From Phenylobacterium parvum (GTDB taxonomy: Bacteria > Pseudomonadota > Alphaproteobacteria > Caulobacterales > Caulobacteraceae): a DNA stretch of 64,000 nucleotides. Location of the stretch: contig NZ_CP029479.1 in NCBI RefSeq assembly GCF_003150835.1, forward strand, positions 1,736,001 to 1,800,000. The letters run 5' to 3'. Position 1 is the first letter of the stretch. Each line of letters opens with the position of its first letter. Shown here in pieces: positions 29,319 to 40,359 of the stretch. The notes under the pieces were generated by a model, which worked only from the letters and a program-made list of their open reading frames with translations, searched no databases and was not told the origin of the DNA. The position numbers and the translations under genes are program-made.

Positions 29319-30785
29319 ATGGAGTGGATCGCAGGCGTCCTGACCCAGAGCGCCGGCCTCCTCGCCGGCTTCGTCTTGGCAGTTCTCCTGGGCGGCCTGC
29401 TGATCTACGACCTGACCCAGCAGAAGCACTCGGTCCTCCGCAACTTTCCCGTGATCGGGCACCTGCGGTACGGGTTCGAGCAGCTTGGCGAGTACTTCCG
29501 GCAATACTTCTTCGCCGGGGACCGCGAGGAAATGCCGTTCAACCGGGCGACCCGGTCCTGGGTCTACCGGGAGGCCAAGAACGAAGGCGGGGCGATCGGC
29601 TTTGGCTCCACCAACGACCGGGGGGAGCCTGGCTCCATCCTGTTCGTCAACCACCCCTTCCCCGTCCTCGAGGATGACCGCCTCCCCACCCCGCCCCTAT
29701 TGATTGGCGAGGGAGCCTGCGACAATCCCTTCCTCGGCAGGTCGGTCGTCAACATCTCGGGGATGAGCTTCGGGGCCATCTCGAAGCCCGCGGTTCAGGC
29801 CCTGTCCCGGGGCGCCGGGATGGCGGGATGCTGGATGGACACCGGCGAAGGGGGCCTGTCGCCCTACCACCTTGAAGGCGGCTGCGACCTGATCATGCAG
29901 GTCGGGACGGCGAGGTACGGCCTCCGCAACGCCGACGGCTCCTTCTCCCCCGAGCGGGCGCGGGAGATCGCAAGGTCGGTCAAAGCCTTCGAGATCAAGC
30001 TCAGCCAGGGCGCAAAGCCAGGCAAGGGCGGCGTGCTTCCGGGCGCCAAGGTGACCTCCGAGATCGCCAGGATCCGCGGAATCCCTGAGGGCCAGGACTC
30101 CATCAGTCCCAATCGGCACCCCGACATCGCCAATGTCGACCAGCTCCTCGACCGGGTCTGCAGCCTGCGGGACCTGACGGGCCGGCCGGTGGGCGTGAAA
30201 ACCGCCCTGGGCGACGACACCTTCATGACCTCCCTGTGCGAGGCCATCCTGCGCAGGGGCGCCCAGGATGCGCCGGACTTCCTGACAATTGACGGTGGCG
30301 AGGGCGGCACCGGGGCGGCGCCCCAGACCCTGATGGACCACATGAGCCTGCCCATCGCCGAGGCCCTTCCGATGGTGATTGATGTCCTCCGCGAAGCGGG
30401 CCTGAAGGACAGGGTCCGGGTGATCGCCTCAGGCAAGCTGGTCACCCCGGCCCGCGCCGCCTGGGCCCTCTGTACAGGTGCGGATTTCGTCCACTCGGCC
30501 CGGGGTTTCATGTTCGCCCTTGGCTGCATCCAGGCCATGCGCTGCCACACCAACACCTGTCCGACGGGCGTGGCGACCCACAACCGCCGGCGTCAGCGGG
30601 GGCTGGTGGTCGAGGACAAGGCCACACGGGTCCTGAACTATGTGAACAGCCTCAACCGCGAGATCGACATGATCGCCCACTCCTGCGGCCGCCGTCACGC
30701 GCGGGAGCTGGGCCGTGAACATGTACGGATCGTCGAGACGGCGGGCCGCAGCATCCCCCTCAACGTCCTCTATCCGGAAGAATGA
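29319..30785 (+). CDS. Membrane-anchored FMN-binding glutamate synthase-domain protein
   Basis: A 488-residue protein. An N-terminal helix (about 8-30, AGLLAGFVLAVLLGGLLIYD) anchors it, followed by a Glu_synthase TIM barrel: NISGMSFGAISKPAVQALSRGA, ELKxSQGAKPGKGG-like FEIKLSQGAKPGKGG, DGGEGGTGAAPQTLMDH and VIASGKLVTPARAAWAL. Three cysteines in GCIQAMRCHTNTCPTGVA match the 3Fe-4S ligands of glutamate synthase. There is no glutaminase or GltD-type domain, so it is a stand-alone GltB2-like oxidoreductase, not a complete GOGAT. It likely uses FMN and the Fe-S cluster. A VOC gene follows after 3 bp. Confidence 0.9.
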   Translation: MEWIAGVLTQSAGLLAGFVLAVLLGGLLIYDLTQQKHSVLRNFPVIGHLRYGFEQLGEYFRQYFFAGDREEMPFNRATRSWVYREAKNEGGAIGFGSTNDRGEPGSILFVNHPFPVLEDDRLPTPPLLIGEGACDNPFLGRSVVNISGMSFGAISKPAVQALSRGAGMAGCWMDTGEGGLSPYHLEGGCDLIMQVGTARYGLRNADGSFSPERAREIARSVKAFEIKLSQGAKPGKGGVLPGAKVTSEIARIRGIPEGQDSISPNRHPDIANVDQLLDRVCSLRDLTGRPVGVKTALGDDTFMTSLCEAILRRGAQDAPDFLTIDGGEGGTGAAPQTLMDHMSLPIAEALPMVIDVLREAGLKDRVRVIASGKLVTPARAAWALCTGADFVHSARGFMFALGCIQAMRCHTNTCPTGVATHNRRRQRGLVVEDKATRVLNYVNSLNREIDMIAHSCGRRHARELGREHVRIVETAGRSIPLNVLYPEE

Positions 30786-30788
30786 AGC

Positions 30789-31646
30789 ATGCTGACCGAA
30801 GTTGACCGCCTCCTCGTTGCGACCCCGGACGCCGCCGCCGCGGCGGCGGCCTGGAGCGCCGTGCTCGGTGCAGAGGAGGTGATGGCGGGACCGGCTTCCG
30901 GCCTGGGCGCGAGTCGCCGGGTCCTCAGGGCCGGACGGTCGGACATAGAATTCCTCCAGCCGGACGGGACAGGGCCGATCGCCGACGCCCTGGCCCGGCG
31001 GGGCCGCGCCCATGTCTGGGCGGCGGGCGCCGCCTCGCCGGATCCGGGGGCCGTCGCCCAGACCGCCCGCGCCGCTGGCGCCCGGGTCCAGGACGAAGAG
31101 GGGCGGGTTCAAGTCGAACTCGAGATCGAGGGCGCGCCCATCCGCTTCGTCATCTCGCCCGAGGCCGAGCGAACCCCGGCCGGACGGCTGGACTTCCTCT
31201 ACGAGGCCACGGTCCTCGCTGCGGACCAGGCTGGGGCGGTGGGGAAGATCCGCGACGCCTTCGGCCTCGACGAAAGCGTCTTCACGACCATCACCTCCGA
31301 GATGTTCGGCTACACCGGGGTGCTCACCCTGTTCCAGGCGGGTCGCCTGCACCGTTTCGAGGTGATCACCCCCATCGACCGGGACAAGACCATGGGCCGC
31401 TACCACGCACGGGAGGGCGCCTGCTTCTACATGGGCTTCGCCGAGGCGTCGGATGTCCTGGACATCGAACATCGGATCCCGGCCGGCGGGGTGACGGTTG
31501 ACCGTCCCGAGGGACGGCGGCCCGACCAGTCCCCGGACCAGGTCTGGATCCACCCGCCCACCCTGGGGGGCGTCATGCTGGGCGTCTCGCGCCCCTCCAT
31601 GGCGTGGATGTGGTCGGGACACCCCGAGAGGGTCACCCCCCTCTGA
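30789..31646 (+). CDS. VOC (glyoxalase/bleomycin resistance) superfamily protein
   Basis: A 285-residue protein with two VOC-like halves. The first starts VDRLLVATPDAAAAAAAWSAVLG and continues SDIEFLQPDGTGPIADALARRG. The second holds FLYEATVLAADQAGAV, the block HRFEVITPIDRDKTMGRYHA, and the closing IHPPTLGGVMLGVSRPS. His and Glu residues at the usual metal-binding strands (RFEVITP, IHPPTLGG) are present but metal binding is not certain. It follows the FMN glutamate-synthase-domain gene by 3 bp and is 84 bp before an acyl-CoA synthetase, suggesting a joint catabolic role. Substrate unknown. Confidence 0.82.
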   Translation: MLTEVDRLLVATPDAAAAAAAWSAVLGAEEVMAGPASGLGASRRVLRAGRSDIEFLQPDGTGPIADALARRGRAHVWAAGAASPDPGAVAQTARAAGARVQDEEGRVQVELEIEGAPIRFVISPEAERTPAGRLDFLYEATVLAADQAGAVGKIRDAFGLDESVFTTITSEMFGYTGVLTLFQAGRLHRFEVITPIDRDKTMGRYHAREGACFYMGFAEASDVLDIEHRIPAGGVTVDRPEGRRPDQSPDQVWIHPPTLGGVMLGVSRPSMAWMWSGHPERVTPL

Positions 31647-31730
31647 GACCCGTCCAGCCGAGTTGACTTCCCGTGCGCCGGACAGCCTGATTGAGGCTGG
31701 AGCGGCGGTGACCGCAAAAGGGAGGACAGG

Positions 31731-33365
31731 ATGACGGACTGGAGGATCGCCGACGTCTGGGAGGCCATCGCCCGGAAGACCCCCGACCGTCCCGCCCTCG
31801 TGCAGGGCGACCGGGTGGTGTCGTGGGGGGGCTTCGACGCCCGCGCGGACGCCCTCGCCGCCCGGCTTGTCGCTGCGGGGGTCAGCCCCGACGCCAAGGT
31901 GGCCGCCTATCTCTTCAACGGCCCCGAGTATCTCGAGGTCTACTTCGCCGCCTTCAAGGCGGGCCTGGCGCCGATCAACACCAACTATCGCTACGGTGGC
32001 GAGGAGCTGGTCTACCTCTTCGACAACGCCGACGCCGAGGTCGTGGTCTTCCACGCCGGCTTCACCGACACCCTGGAGGCGATCCGGCCGCGCCTGTCGA
32101 AGGTCAAGCTCTGGATTGCAGTGGCGGAGGCCGGACACCGGGCGCCCGCCTGGGCGGAGGATTACGAGACGGTGGTCTCAACACCGGCCGCGGGACGGCC
32201 GGTCAGGGCGCCCTGGGGCCGCTCTGGGGACAATCTCCTGCTGCTCTACACCGGCGGCACCACAGGGATGCCCAAGGGCGTGATGTGGCGGCAGGACGAC
32301 CTCTTCAACGTCCTCGGCTCGGGCGGCCAGGCGGCGCGTGGGGTCGAGCCGATCAGTTCGGTCCAGGAGGCCGCAGACCGTCTTGACCCCCACGGGCCAA
32401 GGCCCCCCATGACCCTGGTCTGCTGTCCCCTGATGCACGGGACTGGGCAGTTCTCGGCCTTCATCACCCTCAACCAGGGCGGCGCCGTGGCCACCCTGCC
32501 CTCCCGCGGGTTCAGCGCCATCGAGCTCTGGAATGAGGTCGAGCGCCTGAGGGTCGACGGCGTCGTGATCGTCGGCCTCGCCTTCTCCACCCCGATGCTG
32601 GAGGCGCTGGAGGCCGAACCTGGCCGTTGGGACCTCTCGAGCGTGCTGTCCATCAGTTCGTCCGGCTCCATGTGGAGCCAGGAGAACAAGCGGGGCCTGC
32701 TCAGCCATTGCGCCAACGCGACCATTTTCGACTCCTTCGGGTCCTCCGAAGCGGTCGGCCTGGGCGCTTCCACCTCAACCCCCGGCGCCGAGGCGGCCAC
32801 CGCCGCCTTCATGCTGGGCCCCACCTGCGCGGTCTTCACGGAGGATGGACGCCGGGTGGCCCCTGGCTCCTCAGAGCGCGGACTCGTGGCCGTCAGCGGC
32901 TTCCTGCCGATGGGCTACTACAAGGACCCGGAAAAGAGCGCCCGGACCTTCCTGACCTTCGAGGGCATCCGCTGGTCCGTCCCCGGCGACTGGGCCGAGG
33001 TCAACGCGGACGGCTCCCTCAAGCTTCTTGGCCGGGGCTCACAGTGCATCAACACCGGCGGCGAGAAGGTCTTCCCCGAAGAGGTGGAGGAGGCGCTCAA
33101 GACTCACATCCACGTCCGGGATGCGGTGGTGGTGGGCGTCCCTGACAGCCGCTTCGGCGAACGCATCTGCGCGGTGGTGGAACCCGACGGCGAGGCGGAA
33201 CTGGAACTCGCCGATCTCTCCGCCCACGTCAGGAGCCGGCTGGCCGCCTACAAGGCGCCAAGGGAACTGGTGGTGGTCGACAGCATCGGACGGGCGCCCA
33301 ACGGCAAGGTCGACTACAAGGCCTCACGCGCACGGGCCCTGAAGGCGCTGGGCCTGGAGGGCTGA
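31731..33365 (+). CDS. Acyl-CoA synthetase (AMP-binding family)
   Basis: A 544-residue adenylate-forming enzyme. The P-loop-like motif is LLLYTGGTTGMPKGVMW near residue 170, the A5-type motif is IFDSFGSSEAVGLG, and the hinge and C-terminal lysine regions are LLGRGSQCINTGGEKVFPEEVEE and APNGKVDYKA. It activates a carboxylic acid to acyl-AMP and then acyl-CoA. The closest kind is the FadD3/FadD19-like synthetases that act on sterol or aromatic side chains, but the substrate is not determined. GGGAGGACAGG upstream is a strong ribosome site. Several acyl-CoA dehydrogenases elsewhere in the window fit such catabolism. Confidence 0.92.
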   Translation: MTDWRIADVWEAIARKTPDRPALVQGDRVVSWGGFDARADALAARLVAAGVSPDAKVAAYLFNGPEYLEVYFAAFKAGLAPINTNYRYGGEELVYLFDNADAEVVVFHAGFTDTLEAIRPRLSKVKLWIAVAEAGHRAPAWAEDYETVVSTPAAGRPVRAPWGRSGDNLLLLYTGGTTGMPKGVMWRQDDLFNVLGSGGQAARGVEPISSVQEAADRLDPHGPRPPMTLVCCPLMHGTGQFSAFITLNQGGAVATLPSRGFSAIELWNEVERLRVDGVVIVGLAFSTPMLEALEAEPGRWDLSSVLSISSSGSMWSQENKRGLLSHCANATIFDSFGSSEAVGLGASTSTPGAEAATAAFMLGPTCAVFTEDGRRVAPGSSERGLVAVSGFLPMGYYKDPEKSARTFLTFEGIRWSVPGDWAEVNADGSLKLLGRGSQCINTGGEKVFPEEVEEALKTHIHVRDAVVVGVPDSRFGERICAVVEPDGEAELELADLSAHVRSRLAAYKAPRELVVVDSIGRAPNGKVDYKASRARALKALGLEG

Positions 33366-33379
33366 TCCGCCGATGGACC

Positions 33380-33826
33380 CTATCGGTCGAGCTTGGCGAC
33401 CATCTTGTTGAGGCTGTCGAGGATTTCCTGGCTGGCCGCTTCATCCAGTCCGGTGCGGTGCAGGAGCTTCATCGAGGCGATATGCACCTGGACCGCCTGG
33501 CGCTTCGGGCGAGCGCCTTCACCGGCCTGATCAATGAGTTCGCACAGCGACCTCGCCACCTCGGCCAGGGCCGGATAGGTAAGGACGGCGCACAGGTTGA
33601 TGATGTCCGTCGACAGGCGGTACATCTGTTCGGGGTCGTGGGACGGATCCGCGAAAAGCGCCTGAATGTTCTCGAGGCAGACATCGATCTGATCGAGGCA
33701 GACTTCCGTCTGGGCCGCGATCATGGCCTCGCCCCGCTTGAGCGCCTCGCTCACATGGATACCGCCGGGTTCCCGGATCATGTTGGCCAGCCGGGTCTTG
33801 ACCCGGAACTTGCGGACGGTGCTCAC
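33380..33826 (-). CDS. Small helical Hpt-like protein without phosphoacceptor histidine
   Basis: A 148-residue all-helical protein whose start overlaps the stop of the response regulator gene (ATGA, 33823-33826). Residues 69-98 (YRLSTDIINLC, then TYPALAEVARSLCELI) have the spacing of an Hpt helix pair, where the usual pattern is a helix with HTLKG followed by G..pL...a..LE. The histidine position is Thr73, and the KG pair is missing. It could be a pseudo-phosphotransfer protein that binds the neighbouring receiver without phosphate transfer. The Hpt resemblance is by eye only. Confidence 0.7.
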   Translation of the reverse strand: MSTVRKFRVKTRLANMIREPGGIHVSEALKRGEAMIAAQTEVCLDQIDVCLENIQALFADPSHDPEQMYRLSTDIINLCAVLTYPALAEVARSLCELIDQAGEGARPKRQAVQVHIASMKLLHRTGLDEAASQEILDSLNKMVAKLDR

Positions 33827-34401
33827 GCGGTAGTCTCCTGGACTTCGGAACTGGGCTCGTTGCCTGCGACGGCCTCGGCGGCGGCGGCGGTTTCCGCGTC
33901 TTCCTTGCGCCGACCGACGCCGAACTCCGCAGGAGGGCCTGCCTTACGGAATCTTCGATCGGGTCCGATGTAGTTCTCGGTCTCGATGAACATCCGGGTC
34001 GACTGGGCGACCCAGATGATCCTCTCCAGGATGATCTTGGGGGTGATGGGCTTGGCGATGATGAAGTTCGCGCCGCAGTCGCGCGCCTTTGTGACCTGGC
34101 TGCGACGGGTGTGCGCGGTCACGATGATGGCCGGGGTCAGGCGGGCCTGCTCGTCGGCGGAGCGCCTCAGCCAACTAATGAACTCGTAGCCATCGACGCC
34201 GGGCATCTGGGCGTCGGTGAGGATGAGGTCGAAGACGGCGTCCGCGCAGGCTTCCTTGGCCTCGTCCACGCCGACGGCGCGCTTGAACTTGCGCATCCCG
34301 AACCCATCCAGGACTCCGCACAGCAGCTCGATCGCCTGGGGATTGTCGTCAACCACCAGGACGTTTGCGCTCGACAGGTTGATCCGGGCGGATCCGTTCA
34401 T
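33823..34401 (-). CDS. Single-domain response regulator with C-terminal tail
   Basis: A 192-residue protein with a CheY-like receiver at about 12-135. Acidic pair VVDDN is at 16-20, the phospho-acceptor is Asp63 in LILTDAQMPGVDGYEF, and the Thr and Lys switch residues are in IIVTAHT and FIIAKPIT. After the receiver comes a basic motif (YIGPDRRFRK) and an Ala/Glu-rich disordered tail, with no output domain. PDRRFRK-type motifs are common in alphaproteobacterial single-domain regulators. It is translationally coupled to the Hpt-like protein downstream. No kinase gene is adjacent. Confidence 0.9.
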   Translation of the reverse strand: MNGSARINLSSANVLVVDDNPQAIELLCGVLDGFGMRKFKRAVGVDEAKEACADAVFDLILTDAQMPGVDGYEFISWLRRSADEQARLTPAIIVTAHTRRSQVTKARDCGANFIIAKPITPKIILERIIWVAQSTRMFIETENYIGPDRRFRKAGPPAEFGVGRRKEDAETAAAAEAVAGNEPSSEVQETTA

Positions 34402-34568
34402 CGGCAGGTCTCCGTCGCCCCTTCAGGCGGCTTCCCGGTTGCAGGATGGCCCGCGCGCGTAAATTGTTGGTTCCGCATCTAGGTTTCCCATCGCTTAACC
34501 TTATCGCACGTTTCCGGAACGAGGCTAACCGGGTTAGACCCACCTGTCTCTTCTCCCGGGGAATTCGC

Positions 34569-35855
34569 GTGCGCAGTCTTGTCCTGATTTGTTTTCTCCT
34601 GGCCCTTGCCGGACCCGAATTCGCCAGGGCCGAGCAGTCCCCCGAGGCGGATGTCAGTCGGGTTGCGTCCAACCCCCGGTTCAAGGCGGCCCAGAAGGTC
34701 CTGATGTCCGAGCATGGCCGGACCGTCGCGGACATCATCCGGTTGACCGAAATTCCCGCGCCTCCCTTTGGCGAGGCGAGGAGGGCCGCGGAGGTGCGCA
34801 AGGATTTCGAAGCGCTTGGCCTCAAGGACGTGGCGATCGACGCCGAAGGGAACGTCACCGGCGTTCGGCCCGGGCTGCGCACGGCGGGCCGGGGCCCGTT
34901 CCTGGTCGTGGCCGCGCACCTCGATACCGTCTTTCCCGAGGGAACGGATGTCCGCGTGCGCCGGGACGGATGGAGGCTCGCGGCCCCGGGCGTAGGGGAC
35001 AATACCCGCTCGCTCGCCACCCTTCTCGCCTGGATCCGCGCCCTCGACGCCGCGGGCCTCAAGACTGACTCCGATATCCTCTTCGTCGCCAATGTCGGCG
35101 AGGAGGGACAGGGCGATCTTCGCGGGATGAAGGCCCTCTTCGGCAAGGGCTCCTATGCCGGCAGGATCTCCGCCTTCTTCTCGGTGGATGGCTCGGACCC
35201 GGCTGGGGTGGTCACCCGGGGGGTCGGATCCAACCGCTATCGCGTGGTCTTCTCCGGGCCCGGCGGGCACAGCTACGGCGCCTTCGGGATCGTCAACCCG
35301 ATGGCCGCGATGGCGGGCGCCATATCCGGCCTCTACGCCCTGACCCCGCCCGCCTCGCCCAAGACCACCTACTCCGCCAGCGTCGCCGGGGGCGGCACCT
35401 CGGTGAACACCATCCCCGCCTCGGTGTTCGTCGAGGTGGACCTCAGGTCCGAGGATCCCAAGGCCCTGGCGGAGCTGGACCGGGGGTTCAGGTCGGCGGT
35501 GGACCGCGCGGTCGCTGCGGAGAACGCCGCCCGCTCCACGGCGCTCGGACCCGTGAAGGCGGAGCTCAAGGTCCTGGGCGAGCGTCCGGCCGGGATGACG
35601 GCCTCGGACAGCCGCCTTGTGCGGATTACCCGCGCGGCCATCACGGCGCAGGGCTTCACCGCCGAGGAGGAAGCCTCCTCGACGGATTCCAACATTCCCA
35701 TGAGCCTTGGGATCCCGGCGGTGACCATCGGCGCCGGTGGCCGCGGGGGCCGGGCCCATGCGCCGGACGAGTGGATCGACGTCGAACCCGTGGAAATGGT
35801 TCGCGGCATGTCTGCGGGCCTGTTGGCCATTGTCGCCCAGGCGGGCGTGCGCTGA
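34569..35855 (+). CDS. Secreted M20 family metallopeptidase
   Basis: GTG 34569 is chosen because CGGGGAA precedes it and a Sec signal follows directly (VLICFLLALAGPEFARA). The product has 428 residues. M20 landmarks are present in order: VVAAHLDTVFPEG (HxD metal ligand), PGVGDNTRSLA (bridging Asp), FVANVGEEGQGDLRG (catalytic and metal Glu pair), GPGGHSYGAFG (dimerisation-domain His) and a late GRGGRAHAPDEWID (His metal ligand). It is a predicted periplasmic dizinc aminopeptidase or deacylase. It ends 3 bp from the convergent acyl-CoA dehydrogenase gene. Confidence 0.92.
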   Translation: MRSLVLICFLLALAGPEFARAEQSPEADVSRVASNPRFKAAQKVLMSEHGRTVADIIRLTEIPAPPFGEARRAAEVRKDFEALGLKDVAIDAEGNVTGVRPGLRTAGRGPFLVVAAHLDTVFPEGTDVRVRRDGWRLAAPGVGDNTRSLATLLAWIRALDAAGLKTDSDILFVANVGEEGQGDLRGMKALFGKGSYAGRISAFFSVDGSDPAGVVTRGVGSNRYRVVFSGPGGHSYGAFGIVNPMAAMAGAISGLYALTPPASPKTTYSASVAGGGTSVNTIPASVFVEVDLRSEDPKALAELDRGFRSAVDRAVAAENAARSTALGPVKAELKVLGERPAGMTASDSRLVRITRAAITAQGFTAEEEASSTDSNIPMSLGIPAVTIGAGGRGGRAHAPDEWIDVEPVEMVRGMSAGLLAIVAQAGVR

Positions 35856-35858
35856 CCC

Positions 35859-37064
<1,206 letters not shown>

Positions 37065-37130
37065 GACGTCTCCGGTCTGAAGCGGGAGAGTGGGACCGCC
37101 GACGCAGGGGAAATCAAGCAGCCAGGTGGG

Positions 37131-39185
37131 TCAACCTGCCCGCTGCAGCTCCTGCTTCACCCGCTCGGCGAGGGTCTTGATGTCGATGGGCTTGGCCAGG
37201 AAGGAGACGTTCGTCTCGCCCTCCAGCAGGTTGGAGAACTCGGCCTCCGCGTATCCGGAGATGAACATGACCGGAGCGCCGGCCAGGTACTCCCGCGCCG
37301 CCTTCAGGAGTTCCGGTCCCTGCATGCCCGGCATGACGACGTCGGAGATCATCAGGTCAATCTCGCCGGCATGCGCCTCGGCAAGGTCCAGGGCCTCCTC
37401 GCCGCTGGCGGCCTCGATGACCTCGTATCCCCGGGCCCGGAGAAGCTTGGCGGCGACGCTGCGCACGGCGTCCTCATCCTCGACGAACAGGATCCGGCCG
37501 GCGCCGGACAGGTCGCGGGCCGCCGGGCGGGCTGGACGGGGCGGCGGCGGCGCCATCACAGCCGCGACGTGGACAGGCAGGAAGATCCGGAAGGCCGCCC
37601 CTTCTCCAGGCCGGGAGTCGACGGCGATCCAGCCGTCAGACTGCTTCACGATCCCATAGACGGTGGCGAGACCGAGGCCCGTGCCCTCTCCCACCGGCTT
37701 GGTGGTGAAGAAGGGGTCGAAGATCTTGTTCAGCACCTCAGGCGGGATGCCGGCGCCGTCGTCGGAGACCTCGATCAGCGCCTGCTCGCCCACCGGGTCC
37801 GGATAGCCGAGGGCCTGGGCCTCCGCCGCCGTGACGCGGGCCGCGCGGATGCGGACGGTCGAGCCCCCATGAACGCGGATGGCGTCCCTCGCATTGACCA
37901 CGAGATTCATGACCGCGGTCTCGAGCTGCCCCCTGTCGGCCCGGACGGTCGGGAGGGTCCGGCCGTACTCCGTGACCAGGGCGATGTCCTCCGGCAGGAC
38001 ACGACGAAGCAGGACCTCGAACTCCGAGATCAGTTCCCCGAGGTCGAGGCTTTCGCGCTGGACGGTCTGCTTCCGGGAGAAGGCGAGGAGCTTGCGCACC
38101 AGATCGGCCGCCCGGGTCGAGGTCTGGCGGATCTGGTTCAGGCCCTCATACGAGGGATCGCCCACGGGATGTCGCTGGGACAGCTCATCCAGCTGCATGA
38201 AGATGGCCATCAGCAGGTTGTTGAAGTCGTGCGCCACGCCGCCGGCAAGTTGCCCGATCGCCTGCATCTTCTGGCTCTGGGCGAGTTGGAGTTCGATCTG
38301 CTTTTGCTCGGACACGTCCACCAGGAAGGCCACCCAACGCTCTCCGGACGGCGAGAGATAGAGATGGACGATCCGGGCGGGGTCCGCCGCCAGGCGCATC
38401 TCGACAGCCTCCAGCTGTGACCTCCCGGACGCCAGCCTCTGTTGGGCCTCAGTGCGGGAGGCGGTGTCGAAGAGCTCGCCGAACTCGATCCCCGCAGGTG
38501 GCGCGCCGGCGATCGCCGCCAGGGTGGGGTTGGCCTCGAGGATCTGGGCCTCGAAGGGATTTCCTCCGCCAAGAAGGACCGCGCCGAAGGGTGCGGCCGC
38601 CGCGAAGGCGTCCAGGGCGTCCGGGGTGGGGACCGGCGCAGGCGCCGCCGGCGTCTCGGCGCCCGAGCCTAGGGAGAGCGTCGGCGCCGTTGCGGGGGCC
38701 AGGCGCACAAGGAACCGTCGGGCGCCCGCTGAGCTGACGACGGCGGGACGCTCCTGCCCTCCGGACTTGAGGGCCGCACGGCCAATCCGGCCCCTGCGGG
38801 CCTCGGTGAGGGCCTCGAACAGGCCTGGGGCGGCGCTGGAGCTGCGGGGCAGCCGGCTCCCCGGTCCGACAGTTTCAAGCCAGGCGGGATTCGCCGAGCG
38901 GATGCGTCCATCCACTGCAGCGATCGCGGCCGGCTCTTCAAGTGCGCCCACAAGCTGGTCGTCAGAGGCCTCGGCGCCGGACGGCGACGACCGTCCCGAA
39001 CGGAAGACCAGGAATCCCAGGGCGACGAAGCCGGTGAGCCCGGCGAGAAGGAGTACGCTCGCCGCGGTTTCGGGACCGGACATCAGGACGGTGGACGCCG
39101 CAAGGACGACCACCCCCGCGAACATGACGAGGACCAGGACGTCGATTCCGTCCATTCCAAGCGCGCGACGTCCAGGACCGGTCAT
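37131..39185 (-). CDS. cckA: Hybrid sensor histidine kinase CckA
   Basis: A 684-residue protein with two N-terminal membrane helices (about 14-35 and 41-60) and PAS-like sensor regions (about 75-290). The DHp domain has [11 protein letters not shown] (His319), the HATPase motifs are [20 protein letters not shown] and [11 protein letters not shown], and the C-terminal receiver has acceptor Asp615 in [12 protein letters not shown]. Layout, length and site positions match Caulobacter CckA (His322, Asp623). CckA drives the CckA-ChpT-CtrA relay; CtrA in turn activates class II flagellar genes such as those next door. It lies 94 bp downstream of flhB, the Caulobacter arrangement. Confidence 0.95.
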   Translation of the reverse strand: MTGPGRRALGMDGIDVLVLVMFAGVVVLAASTVLMSGPETAASVLLLAGLTGFVALGFLVFRSGRSSPSGAEASDDQLVGALEEPAAIAAVDGRIRSANPAWLETVGPGSRLPRSSSAAPGLFEALTEARRGRIGRAALKSGGQERPAVVSSAGARRFLVRLAPATAPTLSLGSGAETPAAPAPVPTPDALDAFAAAAPFGAVLLGGGNPFEAQILEANPTLAAIAGAPPAGIEFGELFDTASRTEAQQRLASGRSQLEAVEMRLAADPARIVHLYLSPSGERWVAFLVDVSEQKQIELQLAQSQKMQAIGQLAGGVAHDFNNLLMAIFMQLDELSQRHPVGDPSYEGLNQIRQTSTRAADLVRKLLAFSRKQTVQRESLDLGELISEFEVLLRRVLPEDIALVTEYGRTLPTVRADRGQLETAVMNLVVNARDAIRVHGGSTVRIRAARVTAAEAQALGYPDPVGEQALIEVSDDGAGIPPEVLNKIFDPFFTTKPVGEGTGLGLATVYGIVKQSDGWIAVDSRPGEGAAFRIFLPVHVAAVMAPPPPRPARPAARDLSGAGRILFVEDEDAVRSVAAKLLRARGYEVIEAASGEEALDLAEAHAGEIDLMISDVVMPGMQGPELLKAAREYLAGAPVMFISGYAEAEFSNLLEGETNVSFLAKPIDIKTLAERVKQELQRAG

Positions 39186-39279
39186 GCTCCCGCCTCCCGT
39201 TGGCCAGGCCGAATCACCTGCGCCCCACAGAGAGGGAGCCCGACAAGGGTTTCAGAACGATTGAGGGCCGCAAGGCAGG

Positions 39280-40359
39280 TCAGCGGGCGAAGGAGAAGCG
39301 GCGCCGATTGGCCAGGACGAAGCCGATGACCTTAGCGACAGCCTCATACTGCGCGATCGGGATCTCCTCGTCGATCTCGACTGCGGCGTAGAGCGCCCGG
39401 GCAAGGGGCGGGTCCTCGATCACGGGCACGCCGGCCTCCTCGGCGACCGCGCGGATCCTCAGGGCGAGGGAGTCGAGTCCCTTGGCGACGCAGGTCGGGG
39501 CCGAGGCTTCCCCCTCCTCATAGGACAGGGCGACGGCGTAGTGGGTCGGGTTCATGATGACGACCGTGGCGTTGGGAACCGCCGTCATCATCCTCTGGCG
39601 CGACCTCTGGATCCGGATGGCCCTCTGCCGGGCCTTCACGTGGGGATCACCGTCGGTCTGCTTGAACTCTTCCTTGACCTCTTCCCGGGTCATGCGCTGC
39701 CGGCCCAGGAACCTCTGGCGCTGGATGATCCAGTCCACCGCGGCGACCGCGACCAGGAAGGCCGCCACCAGGAAGGCGAGGTTCTTCAGGATGTCCATGC
39801 TCAGGGGCATGAGGGCCAGGACGTCGACGGCGGGGAGCTGCTGCATCTGGGCCCAGTGCGGCCTCAGCACCGCGTACCCGATGACCGCCACGCAGCCCAG
39901 CTTCAGGAACGACTTGGCGAACATGATCAGGGCGTCGACCCCGAAGAGGCGCTTGAAGCCGTTGATGGGCGAGACCTTCGAGAACTCGAACTTGAGAAGC
40001 TGGGGCGACCACATCAGGCCTGTCTGGAGGACGTGCCCGAGCACCCCTGCGACAATGGCGGCGCCGGTGACCGCCAGAAGGATGGGCGCGACCGAGCCGG
40101 CGACTTCCCAGCCGAGCCCGATGGTCCCGGCCGGCGTGAGGTCAATCTCATGCGGGCTCTCGACAAGGGGCGTCAGGGCCAGCAGGAGCTGGTGGCTCAG
40201 GAGACCACCGGCGAAGGCCAGGACGCCGGCCACGGCGGCGAAGACCGCCACCTGGGGAAGGTCGAGGGTCTTGGGAACGTCGCCCTTCTCCCGGGCCTGT
40301 TCAAGCCGGCGGCCTGTCGGTTCCTCTGTCTTCGAGGCTGAGTCGTTTTCCTCAGCCAC
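39280..40359 (-). CDS. flhB: Flagellar export gate protein FlhB
   Basis: A 359-residue protein: cytoplasmic start (TEEPTGRRLEQAREKGDVPKT is the family signature), four membrane helices between about 35 and 215, and a cytoplasmic domain with the autocleavage site NPTH at 270-273. Cleavage switches export from rod/hook to filament substrates. Its start overlaps the fliR end by 8 bp. It is the last flagellar gene of the flgB-flgC-fliE-fliQ-fliR-flhB unit. Confidence 0.97.
   Translation of the reverse strand: MAEENDSASKTEEPTGRRLEQAREKGDVPKTLDLPQVAVFAAVAGVLAFAGGLLSHQLLLALTPLVESPHEIDLTPAGTIGLGWEVAGSVAPILLAVTGAAIVAGVLGHVLQTGLMWSPQLLKFEFSKVSPINGFKRLFGVDALIMFAKSFLKLGCVAVIGYAVLRPHWAQMQQLPAVDVLALMPLSMDILKNLAFLVAAFLVAVAAVDWIIQRQRFLGRQRMTREEVKEEFKQTDGDPHVKARQRAIRIQRSRQRMMTAVPNATVVIMNPTHYAVALSYEEGEASAPTCVAKGLDSLALRIRAVAEEAGVPVIEDPPLARALYAAVEIDEEIPIAQYEAVAKVIGFVLANRRRFSFAR

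Noticed and set aside
29319-30785. Complete glutamate synthase (GltB)
   Set aside because: The protein has 488 residues, lacks the glutaminase domain and the GXGXG helix, and carries an N-terminal membrane anchor.
31683-31699. Small hairpin CAGCC / GGCTG before the acyl-CoA synthetase
   Set aside because: Stem of five bases and loop of seven, without T tract; expected by chance in GC-rich DNA.
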